A stretch of 64,000 nucleotides of DNA, from assembly GCA_028386065.3 (NCBI GenBank), contig JAKUCV010002329.1:124001-188000 (forward strand), read 5' to 3'. The position numbers and the translations under genes are program-made. The notes under the pieces are model-generated. The model was not told the origin of the DNA. It saw only the letters and a program-made list of their open reading frames with translations, and did not search any database. Origin of the DNA: Turnera subulata (taxonomy: Eukaryota > Streptophyta > Magnoliopsida > Malpighiales > Passifloraceae). Shown here in pieces: positions 47,151-58,212 of the stretch; position 1 is the first letter of the stretch, and every line of letters begins with the position of its first letter.

Positions 47151-47799
47151 CTGCTTCTTTACCTCCTCAAGGTAAACAGGGCAGTTGTGTTTCCAATGGC
47201 CTGATATATTGCAACGGAAACAATTTCCTTCTTTTGCAATGCCACCCTAGGGTTTCAGCACATGAGAATAGAAGATGCACATTGCACCAAAACTTTTGGT
47301 ACATTTCTTCTTCTTCTCAAACTTTGCTTTACCCTTTCCTTCTCTAAGGTAACCAAGACCCTCTGGGCTCTCAATGTATATAATCATCTTGAGCACATGA
47401 GGTCTAACGGGTGATAATTTAGCCATCACGCATTGGAACAATGCCTTAGAGGTGTCGTACCTCCCATGCCTTACTTGCTCTCCTCAGAGCAATTTCAGGT
47501 GTTCGATCATATCGAACGCCAACATGTTCTCATCTTGCTTCTGAAGCTCAGAGTCCATGACAATTAGCATAAGGCATGCAACATCCAATGCATCATCAAC
47601 ATGCTTCTCACAAGCATCTACTTCTGCCCCTAGAAGCATTAGGCGCCAATTCATTAAGAACAGGCCCTTCAAGGACATACAAATTTTTCTTGTTTGAAGA
47701 CTATCCTTAAAAAGTGATGCCACTCTAGGAAACTATTCCTATTCAGCTTGTCCTACTCAAGGACCAATCGCAATAATAAGTGCTAGTGTTTTGTGCCAT
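47151..47799 (-). pseudogene. Copia-1 gag, broken
   Basis: Probable start ATG at 47799, followed by 'DKLNRNSFLEW' in a shifted frame. 47723-47484 gives 'GAEVDACEKHVDDALDVACL' and 'ENMLAFDMIEHLKLLF', a copia gag signature. A CCHC knuckle 'CFRCNISGHWKHNC' lies near 47185-47226. Several frames and stops. Gag builds the particle that packages element RNA. Confidence 0.85.
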
Positions 47800-48367
47800 G
47801 GTAATTCTACAACAATGATCAACTCACACAAATAATAGTCATGTATACAAATCATTTAATAAGGAATTCTATTAAATGTGCTCCTACTACATAAATCAAG
47901 ACAATTATATAAGTAGGCCAAGATCCATATTTCACTACAACATAAGTCAGCGAGGGCTGATTGCCTACATCATAGCTATTTAGGTAGACAACTCTTGTCA
48001 ATTACATCTCTATGTAACTCTTGGATAGTTGAGTGAACAACACCTTGTCCAAGTCTATCTTATAGACATTGCTCAACCCTTGCCTCTAGGTCCTTAATCC
48101 TATTAAGATAACCTAGTTAAGTCCATACCCACAATAAGCAGTCGAGATATTACAATTATCCACTCGCACCTTCCTAGGATAAACATTGGCACCTTTGCGA
48201 GGGCAAAACCTACCAAGTGTTGATCTTAGGCTTGATGAGTGCTTATCATGGAAGGCAACTAAGAACTTAATATTTTACATCAACATATAATTCCAACACA
48301 TCACAAGCTTGTTCTTGATAAATCATACATTTATGTCATGTAAGTTTGGAAACCAAAATTACATGTG

Positions 48368-49430
48368 AACATCGATGTTCAACTTGTAACATCGATGTTG
48401 TGAGAATCTGATTCTCTCCAACTACTTGGCAGTAGCTCAATAACATCGATGTTCAACTCCTAAACATCGATGTTGTTGAGATTCTTGAACTCCAAACTAT
48501 TTGGCAGTAGCTCAATAACATCGATGTTGAACTTTCAAACATCGATGTTGTTGAGCTTCTTGAAAGTTCAAGATTTTGGCAGTACTTAGTATTTTGGCCA
48601 TATCTAGAGTTTTAGAGCTCAGATTTGTGCAAACTTGGTGTCCCTGGAAAGCTAAGAAGTAGAGCTACAACTTTTCTGTTCAGACAAGACACCAACTCGG
48701 CCTCCTTATGCCCTTAATTCGTTGTTCAATCCACTGGACTTTACAACATCGATGTTGAACCCTTCAACATCGATGTTTAAGGTGGCAGAATGTCCAGAAC
48801 ATCGAACATCGATGTTTAAATGTTAAACATCGATGTTCCGCACTCCAGAAACCTCAAACATCGATGTTGACACCTCAACATCGATGTTTGAGGTTTCTGG
48901 AGTGCGGAACATCGATGTTTGAAGTTTCTGGAACTCCAAAATTGGGCAGTAGCTCAAAAACATCGATGTTTAACAATCCAACATCGATGTTGGAGGTCGC
49001 TGAATGCATAAAACATCGATGTTAACACTTAAACATCGATGTTTGAGTACTTGAACTCCAAACCATTTGGCAGTAGCTCAAAAACATCGATGTTGGACAC
49101 TTAAACATCGATGTTTTGAGTACTTGAAAGTTCAATATTGTGGCAGTAACATTATAACATCGATGTTTAACATTTAAACATCGATGTTTGGGTTCTGGAA
49201 CTCAAGAACATCGATGTTGACACTCAAACATCGATGTTGTTGGAGCTCTGGAACTCAAACCAATTTGGCCGAGCTCAAATAACATCGATGTTTACCTTTA
49301 AACATCGATGTTGATGAGTCCTTTGCATAAGAACATCGATGTTGGTCACAAAACATCGATGTTGTAGTGATTCGGCCGAAGCCAATCTTCATGCCAACAT
49401 CGATGTTGATCACACCAACATCGATGTTAT
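48368..49430 (-). repeat. Array of 29 AACATCGATGTT palindromes in copia-1 leader
   Basis: The perfect palindrome core ACATCGATGT occurs 29 times. Twenty-eight copies form 14 pairs whose centres are 20 or 21 bp apart (for example ATCGAT at 48371/48391, 48445/48466, 48520/48541, 49399/49420). One copy (48911) is single. Pairs recur every 51-53 or 71-75 bp, with one gap of 228 bp (48541-48748), and are separated by related spacers containing 'TTTGGCAGTAGCTCAA'. The array lies in the untranslated leader between the 5' LTR and gag. The frame 49255-49467 is only a translation of the repeat. Confidence 0.95.
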
Positions 49431-49883
49431 GGCCTAAACTTGCTTGAATGACAATCGTTCGATACACAAACCGACACTCGGTTTTTCTTAGTCGAACCCT
49501 TCAACCTACTGCCATAAACATCTTGATTGATATCTCATACCAATCAAGTGCTTGTTGTCAAAACACTTTTGACAAATCAACCTCAACAACTTACGTATCA
49601 CATATACACAATTGAAGACAATATGACATGATCATGCTTTATCACATAAAACATATCATGCATAGTTACTCAAAACATACCAAACATATGCACATATTTG
49701 CATGGAAAATCATATATACCAAAACAAAACTTAGCATATCATTTGATAACACACAAACACAACATGTTCAAAATCACTAAGCATATCACATATCCAAAAT
49801 GATTCCTACACATGCCTAGATGATCATATCACATATGAATCATTTATACGGTTTAGAGCTTCACAAGAAGGCTCCGCTACCAC

Positions 49884-51442
49884 TGTAAGTTTCCGTAATC
49901 TATATGACACTCATATACAACATCGAATGCACAACGGAAGCAAGGAAACTTAACCAAGAACCAAGTGATGCATCATAAACCGTACAATAAAACTTAACAT
50001 ACCTGGAAGATTAGGATCTTTCACCTAATAGCTGGGTAGAATCAGTGAGAGCTTGACAACCGCCTAGCTCCTCTACGGTATCCACACGAACCGTGATTGG
50101 CTTGAAATCGTCCTACGAATCAAACCTCGTGCACTTCCGGACTGGGTGCTAGCAGCAGTAAACCGGAAGCTAAGTGTTTTGGGTGTGTGTTTTAATTCTT
50201 CTCTTTCACAAAGTGAAGAAGATGGTGAGGAGAATGTGAGGTCTGAAAAACCAAAAGCACAAGGCCAGAGGAAGGGTGCCAAAACGTGAGTGAAGAGGAG
50301 AATGTGATCTGATCACAATCTTTTTTCCCCATCATCCATAATGCACAATAGTTTAAACACTAATGCCCATAATGGTGGACCAATGATGATGAAGATACCC
50401 ACCATTGTCCCCCACTAATCCTAACCAGACCACAACCCACCAAATAAAGATGTCTGAACAATAATTCACAGAATTATTGATCCCAAAACTGGCCCTGGTT
50501 CAACCATGGTCCAACCACGGTTCAACCACGGTCCAACCACACCTGGTCCAACCATGGTCCAACCACGGTTCAACCACCTGCTCGAATCAACGGTTCTATG
50601 TGTGTGACCCTATAGGCACTTGTAACGTCCGGCAATAATTGTAAAAACTCATTTTACAATTATAAGCAAAGAGCGGCGTCTAGCAACACATCATTGCTAC
50701 CCGAACGACAAGATCAGTACTGATTCTCTATGCCTCGGAATATGTCATCGTCCCTTCGTCCCATTATCTAGATCAAACACGAGACATGGAATATGTCAAT
50801 CTAGTATATGTTTAATCTATGTTTCTTGATCCCCGAGTGAACTGTATAAAACGGATACCCGTGATATCACCATATCACCTAATCCGAGCATGGCCATGCA
50901 TTTAACAGTTCAACTCTATCAAGAAACCATACGATAATATACCCGTTATATGGGTCGGACGAATCCCCTCTTGATCAATCAAAACCCACTACATACTCAG
51001 CATATACCCAATGATTACCCTTATGTCCACCCAGTTACGGATGACTAGGAATAATATCAAAGTGCATGATTCATATGTTGGATACCTTGACGATCTCAGG
51101 TCGGAGGACAATTACATCTATAAGAACCACTAATGACATACATATAACGTTCCATGTAGTGTTCTTATGTGGGTCGGTCCAGTCCACAAGTTCTCCAACT
51201 TGTACCCGTATGTAGAATTCATATCACATATGCAATTCTCAACATACGCTAGTCTTAATTTATTATTACAACCTATCCGTAATAATAATCGACTAGGGAC
51301 ATTTAAGAATATGAAATATTCTAGGGTTATAAGTATGTGCAAGCGTTTATCTCATAAACGATACTTATTGGAATAACCTTAATGTGTATACATGACTACA
51401 AATAATCATCCATGATTAGCTTTTGGGCATATTATACTAACA
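49884..51442 (-). repeat. Copia-1 5' LTR
   Basis: 1,559 bp. Differs from the 3' LTR by few substitutions and by an extra 12-bp unit in the GGTCCAACCACG minisatellite (50497-50580). The two copies are close enough to suggest fairly recent insertion. Confidence 0.92.
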
Positions 51443-52970
51443 CATTGTGCCTGGCAGGCCCGCTCAACAGCCTCTGCCTCTCCCGCCGGAATGTTAACCT
51501 GATCACCAATAATTAATTCCCTTGCCTTCTTCCCTACTCCCTCCCACTCCATTTCCTCATTCTCCCCACCGAAAATTTTCTGTATGCCTAGCTCTTCTTG
51601 GACCAGTTCACTCTACACAAAAGATCCTTCTTTTGCACGCCTTTTCCACTTCTTGCCTCCCTCAGTCCTCTGTTCTGAGTCAGTTGTTGCTTCCACTAAA
51701 TCAGTACCAGATTCCACTATTGCATTTGAGACTCTATTTGTTGTTTCATGCATCATTGATGCTATTTCCATGTGCTCTATTCCATTCTCTGCTAAGTCCC
51801 CCTTGTTCTTTAGCCCGACCTTCCTCCCCATCTTCTTTTTTTGAAGCTCTGTAAGCCCCATAAAATAGTTGGCCAACCCTGCTCCCTCCTGCCCTCAGGT
51901 GCCGGATTAGTAGCATGCTGAACTTGGGTAGTTGGAGCTAATGCTCTTTCTCTTTGATGCGGATATTGTACCCGTGTACCATCCCTACTGCTCTGATCAT
52001 TGTTGTCAAGGACCAGCTGAACTTTCAATGTTTGCTCACAGTCCTCCCGAAAGCAATAAGATTGAGGGCTTGCTCCACTATGGCTCCTTATCCATTTGCA
52101 GCTTTCGCACTACTTCCTGTGCTGATGCCGTCTGGTCGCTACTGTCACAAGAGTCATGATTCTCCGAATTAGTTTTCTTCGACAAAGACTCCATCTTCGT
52201 GCTAAAAGGATTGCATGGAGATGCCCTCAACCACTCTCCAAAGCTCAAAATCTCCTCCTCGTCCAGCTCCTCACTTCTCCTCTCGCACTCTTTCAGTGAG
52301 TGACCCAACCTTCCACAAAGGTAACAGAAATTAGGGATACCTTCGTAGCGATAGTATACCTCACTGGGTTGGCCTAAACTTTGCCGAATGGTGAGATTCC
52401 TACGTAGTGGTTTCTCCACATTCAGTGCTATGCGAGCCCGCACAAACTTACCCCACCCAATCTTGGCCTTCTTATCAAAATTAATGAACCGGCCAGCCTT
52501 ATTTGCAATTCCCTCTACAATCTGCATCGTGCGTTGGTTCAAAGGGATGTCATACATTTGTATCGAGACTGGGGTTTCAACCAACTCCACCTGTGATAGG
52601 ACTTCATCCCCTGTAATAAGCCTCAATACAACAAGTTGTTTTTCAAAATACCAAGACTTGTCAGAATCCAACACCTCTTGACGATCCCTCCTGCTATAGA
52701 ACTTGAATAGGAATAGATTACGGTTCAGCTGTTCTGCTTCCATACCCTTGAGTGGATTCTAGACCTTCCTCATTACTGAAATAAAAGCTTGAGGATTAAC
52801 ATGTTTCATCCCTAGCACTTTGCCTAGTATACAAAACAGCTTAGGCTCGTCCAGTGTTTCAGTAGTCTCCTCCAGCACCAGAACATCCTCCTCCTCCTTT
52901 AGTGATTCCTCCAGCCGCTGGGGCCTCCTGCCTATCAGTTTGCAATTCTGCCACCTCCACCTGACTCATC
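51443..52970 (-). pseudogene. LINE-D ORF1 (DUF4283 + CCHC knuckle), broken
   Basis: Minus strand. An ATG near 52970 is followed by a frameshift, then a stop near 52760. A long open frame runs 52743-52078: DUF4283 domain ('NRNLFLFKFYSRRDRQEV', 'SVQLVETPVSIQMYDIP'-type core, 'WGKFVRARIALNVEKPLRR') and CCHC knuckle 'FCYLCGRLGHSLKEC' at about 52300-52340. The Ser/Asp-rich tail continues to 51443, where copia-1 is inserted. This ORF1 protein is the RNA-binding partner of ORF2. Confidence 0.87.
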
Positions 52971-53530
52971 TGAGAACCACCAACAGGCGAGCCTAAAGAG
53001 AGAAATAGAGTAGTTGAACAAAGGCCACCAGCAAAGCCACCTCAACACCAAGCAGACCAATCCACAAGAACAAAATAGACACAAAGCAGACCAATCCACA
53101 AGAACAAAATAGACAAGAGGAGTAAACAAAGAAACAAGAAAGAAAAAAAAAACAGAAAGAAAAAAACGAGTGCCACAAAAACGAAGAAAGACAAGACGAA
53201 TCTAGGGAAGGGACGAAATGAAGACAGACACAAAATAAGAAGGGAGAACGACGTACAGACTTAACAAAAACACGACAACCCTAACAGACACTAACAAAGA
53301 AATCTTACGAACAAAGACACCACTCGGAAGAAAGACAAACAACACCTACCGACCAAGAAAGGAAAAACGCGCAGAAGCACGAGGAAAGCCACCTCACGAT
53401 GGACAGGGATCTCACAGAATCGGAGAAAAAAACCTACATGATTGTCTCTAGCCAGATCCAAAATCCTAGAAGAAACTCTAGCGGGAACCCTAGCGTGTGG
53501 AGAGGAAAGAGAGAAAACTAGGACGCTGAT
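52971..53530 (-). other. LINE-D 5' leader
   Basis: On the plus strand the stretch ends in CCCTAGCGTGTGGAGAGG and GAGAAAACTAGGACG, i.e. a pyrimidine-rich leader with 'CTAGGGTT' on the minus strand, as in plant LINE 5' UTRs. A direct repeat of about 50 bp (AAGCAGACCAATCCACAAG...) is duplicated at 53050-53110. The hydrophobic minus-strand frames (52935-53233) come from this repeat and are not supported as a gene. Confidence 0.5.
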
Positions 53531-53936
53531 TTTTTTCCTTAGTTAATATCATTTATTAGCTTTTAATTATACTATGATTGTGGCAACTGACCGTAGCTAG
53601 CTAGCTAGGATTTTCTGATAAATAAGCAACAAAATAAGGAAGATCAACTTTAATATCTAATTCAAAATATATATAGGAGCATGATCTACACATTTTGCTG
53701 TTACTTCAGCAGCCTTTCCTTTTTGAAAAAAAAAAAATTCTTCGTTGACTGTCGAATATATATATATAATTTCTCAACTCCATATACTATTATATATACG
53801 AATGATGATGCCTTGCTCTTGTCGAGAACTAGGAGCTCAAAGATTTGAAGGAGAAGCAGAAGGGGTTTGGTCAGATTTCTTAGTTAAGTAGCTCCTTTAT
53901 ATCCTATAATATATATACATACATAAAGAGATATAT
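53531..53936 (+). promoter_or_regulatory. Promoter region of the ABCG transporter gene
   Basis: AT-rich DNA between LINE-D and the ATG at 53937, with several TATATA runs (53757-53768, 53793-53800 and 53908-53935). No single TATA box can be chosen with confidence. Confidence 0.35.
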
Positions 53937-54190
53937 ATGGAAGTGTTCTCGAGATCTTCAAGAGAAGAAGACGATGAAGAGGCTCTGAAATGGGCTGCAC
54001 TCGAGAGGCTTCCCACCTATGATCGTCTAAGGAGAGGGTTATGGATAAGTCCATCAAAGCATGCAGCCTCTGAGATCGATGTTCGCAGTATTGGATTGGA
54101 GGCTAGGAAAGATCTGCTAAACAGATTGGTCAAGGTAGCCCAGGATGATAATGAACACTTCCTGTTGAAGCTCAGGAATCGTTTTGACAA
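53937..54190 (+). CDS. PDR-type ABCG transporter, exon 1
   Basis: The ATG at 53937 begins the cytosolic N-terminus of a full-size PDR (ABCG) transporter. 'EEDDEEALKWAALERLPTYD' at residues 10-29 is the family's hallmark, followed by 'EIDVRSIG...RKDLLNRLVK' and 'DNEHFLLKLRNRFD'. The exon ends after two bases of a Lys codon at 54190 (donor GT at 54191) and joins exon 2 in frame. Family members are about 1,400-1,500 residues with two nucleotide-binding domains and two membrane domains, exporting hormones, waxes or defence compounds. None of those domains is inside the window, so the substrate cannot be inferred. No damage is seen in this exon. Confidence 0.93.
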
Positions 54191-55029
54191 GTAAGTTAAT
54201 TAAACACTTCTTTGATCGGTATTACTACATTTTGTTTTAATTAGCTTCATAATCATCCAGTCCTTATTAATTATGTTCATTGCATATGTATATGTCATCA
54301 TTCTGCATATATATATGGGAGTTTGTCAACAAGAACAGATAATATTTTCTGCTGCACAGGACACTGCACGTATGTGATGCACTACAATTCATTAATTACT
54401 TAGATATGTTGCATCATTCTATATACACAATTAATCTTACAGGTGATATCATTCCACTTGGGCCATATTTGGTTGTTTTTGTAATCTGACCAGAAAAAAG
54501 ATAATAGAATTCTATCTACTTTGCCGTATCCTTGCTGAATCTGTGGTGTCTTAAATACATTATAGTTAAGCAAATAGTTACAAAAACTAAAGTATGTTTT
54601 GCTATCCTGATGCCTTAGTTCAGTGTTTTGCCTAAATCAAGAAAGAGCTGTTGAATGATGATGTAGAAAATAGCGATTGATCATAGAATAGTGTGTTTAG
54701 TACACTACTATCTTATAAAGATCTTTTGCATGAGGTCATTACTTAGAAAATCGTGTTTGGTCAACTCTTTCGGACACTGACAGAAAGCAAACTGCATTTC
54801 TTAGATATTCTTTTTATTTGGACGTGCAAGAAGCTTGAGGACTTCCCTACTAATATTGTCATTTTATTCTATTTGTTCGCACAAATGATTTCTTTCTTAT
54901 TTTAACTCTATTTTATATACGAGCCATTAAGGAGGGAGAGGACAAGTTAAACCTTATGTTTATTTTTAACTTTGACATTTCCACGATAATCTAATCCCCT
55001 CCTAATTGGTGGAGAGGGCAACTTGGCTG

Positions 55030-55593
55030 TAGATTTGGCAAAAACGGGTATTGATACGATAACCCGGCACGAAATTAGCAGGTATACGTCAGAGATTTTC
55101 AACTCATTTAGTTAAATATGTCGACCCGAAACGACAAGAAAATTTGCAGGTCAGGTCGCGGGTTAACCCGTCAACCCGATAGATACCTATTTACAATTCG
55201 ATTATATTTAGGATGCAGATATTTTACTGATTTAATATTAGGCTTATTTAATATTTAAGGCCAAAGTTACTAAAATTATCCAAAAAAAATTATAAATGCT
55301 TTAAAGTATTATTACATTATGATTCTATAATTTATAATTCTAATTAATATATAACAAAATCTAATTATATGTTTATTTGCTTAAAAAATATAACCATTTG
55401 TGCAATATAGAGAATTTTCAAACTTTTTTTATTAAATTTAATAGGTAACCCGCGGGTTAACCCGAACCCGACATGATAAACGGGTTGAATACGATACGAC
55501 ACGATTATTAAATGGATTGGGTCGGGTTGAAGATTCAGAACCCGTTTACCTGTTCGACAAGAGTCGAGCCCGACACGACAATTGCTAGGTCTA
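55030..55593 (+). mobile_element. hAT-type MITE, copy 2
   Basis: 564 bp, same family and orientation as 38062-38630: ends TAGATTTGGCAAAAACGGG and AATTGCTAGGTCTA. Target duplication CTTGGCTG / CTTGACTG (55022-55029 and 55594-55601), 7 of 8 matching. More diverged than copy 1, so probably older. Confidence 0.88.
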
Positions 55594-56199
55594 CTTGACT
55601 GTTCCTAATAATGGGTTGAAGCTATAAGACACTACCCCATACCAATTATATATCGCACACACAACTTAGTTTTGTGTTTTCGGGAGAGTTATGTAATATT
55701 TTGTGCTACTAAAAAAACAAAAATCACAATATATTATAAAATTGGGGGATGAAATTCACTCTTGATAGAATAATACAACCTTGATGGAAGTAATACAACT
55801 TTAATGGTAGTAATGCAACATTGATAATAATATAAAATTAGAGAATAATAAACTTAGATGGAGGGAGACTGAGAAGAGAGGTGTATGAAAATGAGAAGAG
55901 AGTGAAGTTTATGGTAGGAAGTAAGTGTATGAATGTGAAGGAATGAAGGGATATTTATAGTTGGAAATGGGAGGATAAAAACAAATAAGTCAAAGGGATG
56001 TTAGGTAAAAGAAGATGATATTAAGATTAGGACAAATTGAATTATGGAGGATAATTAGCCAAAGAGATGATTCCATGTAAAAATTTGGTATATGGGTAAA
56101 ATAATTACCGAGGGTAAATTTGGGTACGGTAAAAATGAATTTTACCGGATGGTAACAATGACATTTCCCCTTGAATGTCATTGCACCTTAGCTAGAATA

Positions 56200-58203
56200 C
56201 GCTTGGGAAGAACTACCTCGTTAAAAACTTTACCAAGAAAAATCCAGTGGGATAAAAACTTGGTGAAGGAAAAAAGAGTGCAGTGCGTATCCTACTCCCC
56301 CAGATTTAGGCATCCCTTGATATCTTGAACCCTCCATAAACCGATCCTATTTATCAACTTTTCAAAAGTTGCAGTAGGAACTGATTTTGTAAACGAAACT
56401 GCCAGATTGTCACTTGAACGAATCTTTGATGCATCCTCCCTTCAATTGGGCAATGCAATTAGCATTATCTTCATAAATCTTCTTCGGAGCATCTTTCTCA
56501 CCATCTAATCTATTTGAATATGTTGCATCATCGATCTTAGCCAAGCACATTCTTGCCTGACTTTATGTATGGCCACAATTTATTTGAAGAGATAGTAATG
56601 ATACTTTATTTTGTGGTCGCCATGATACTTCATGTATCTGCATGTGCTTTATGTGGATCAAATAAATGACATGCATCTGTAAAATAACTATATTCTTCTT
56701 GGACTCACAAGGTTAAAAAAATTATATGTTCATTTTACCCCAAGATAATGGAATATATATTTCATTATATTCCAATATAGATACGTTAAAGCAAAGTTAT
56801 ATCTTGCTAATAAGTTTACCGAAAAAGCTTCAGGCTTTATGTTACTAGTAAGATAAATTGTACTACAATATAGTACTTCAGGACCAATCTAAATCTTTTC
56901 GAAATTTTTCTTCTCAAACTTTTTCTTAAAATATAGCACGGCTTTGGAAACTTCTTCAGGAATTCCAATAAAATTTAAATCACAAAATAATAATTCACAT
57001 ATAGATGAAAATACTATAATAATATCCAAATCATCAACATAAATAGAAATAATAATAAATTCACACATGTACCTCTTAAATAAAACACACAAAGTATTTA
57101 ATAAATATATACAAGAATGATTATACTACACAAACTCAAATTGGTCCAAACCATCTAAAGATCAATTTAATTTAATTGAGTATGTAACCCGGGAATTAGT
57201 TGCTTCAGACAACTTGAATCCTTCAGAGATTCTCATACATATGTCATGACTTATGGATCCATAGAGACAGGCTGTAACAGTATCCATTAGACGCATTTCT
57301 AATATTTTAATATACTGACAGACTTATTAAATACCAAAATAAAAAAAATAATTGCATCCACAACGGGAGTATGTCTCCTCATAGTCAAATAGTAGGTCGT
57401 TGGGTAAAACCTTGTGCGATAAGCCGTGCTTTATATCTCACTATTTCATTTTCTTCAATTCTGTTTTGCACAATTACCCATTTACAACCGACCAGTTTTA
57501 CACCACTGTTGTACGGACTACAGGACTGAAAACTTCTCGCACATAAGCGAGTCTAACTCAGCTTTAATTGCATCTCTTAATTTTGGCCAATCATTATGCG
57601 CCTACATTCATCAACAGATGTAGTTTCATGATCCTCATTTTCTTCCACAATATTTAGCACTATATTATATGCAAAATTCCGTTGACGATTATTTCACGCC
57701 GGTTCCTTCTTATTCCTAACACAGTATAATTGATCGAGATCTCATTATTTTTTATTTATTTCAGGTACCTGTGTTACTTTTAGAACTTTATCAATTGTGT
57801 CAAGAACCTCTTCTGAAGGATTTTCCTCTTTCTAAAGATTTTTAATTTAAACCTCTTTTGGAGGTCTAATTTTCTCGTTGGGGCCATCTTGTATCTCTGC
57901 TCCTTATCTTTTATCAAGAGTTTTTATCTTTCGAACCGAGTGGTCTTCCACGCTTCTGGCGTGCTTTAGATTCATTTTCATTCTTTGATTGTTCTTCAGG
58001 AACATCAATTCGAATAGGAGCATTTGCAGCTGGTATATAAGATTTGGTCACTCTATTTAAATCAATAAATGCGTTTGGCAATTGATTTACTAATTTTTTT
58101 TTTTTGCAAATGAATCATCTTTTGAACTTCAGGTTCACACTAATTTGTTCGAGGATCAAAACTAGATATTGATATAGCATTTCAATAATCTCTTGATCCA
58201 GCT
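56200..58203 (-). pseudogene. Copia-2 RT/RNase H region, decayed
   Basis: Minus strand. 58180-57930 matches the copia linker before RT ('FDPRTN', 'GRPLGSKDKN'). 57520-57300 shows RT fingers ('VGCKWVIVQN', 'EIVRYKARLIAQGFTQRP', 'YYEETYS'). 57092-56889 has the active-site box 'IISIYVDD' and 'NFIGIPEEVSKAVLYFKKKF'. Frames change often. Not functional. Confidence 0.8.
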
Positions 58204-58212
58204 GCTTACGTT

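Larger units (their letters stand above)
42842..51442 (-). mobile_element. Copia-1: Ty1/copia LTR retrotransposon, degenerate
   Basis: 8.6-kb element on the minus strand. LTRs are 42842-44389 (3') and 49884-51442 (5'), starting TGTTAGTGTAATATGCCC and ending CTTACA. The target duplication CATTG is perfect (42837-42841 and 51443-51447). The primer site GTGGTAGCGGAGCC follows the 5' LTR and the purine tract AAGTGGGAGAT precedes the 3' LTR. Gag-pol order (gag, integrase, RT, RNase H) is that of copia. The long 2.1-kb leader carries a palindrome array. The LTR start resembles the Tork/Angela group from memory. It sits between ORF1 and ORF2 of LINE-D. Confidence 0.93.

Noticed and set aside
48368..49430. 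CRISPR-like regular repeats
   Set aside because: The repeats are perfect palindromes of 12 bp, spacers are themselves repeated, and the array lies between a copia LTR and gag in a plant genome.
49255..49467. 70-residue frame with repeated NIDVG
   Set aside because: It is only the translation of the palindromic array.
52935..53233. Hydrophobic, Phe/Cys/Leu-rich minus-strand frames suggesting a membrane protein
   Set aside because: They read through a duplicated sequence in the LINE-D leader in three overlapping frames, with no family match.
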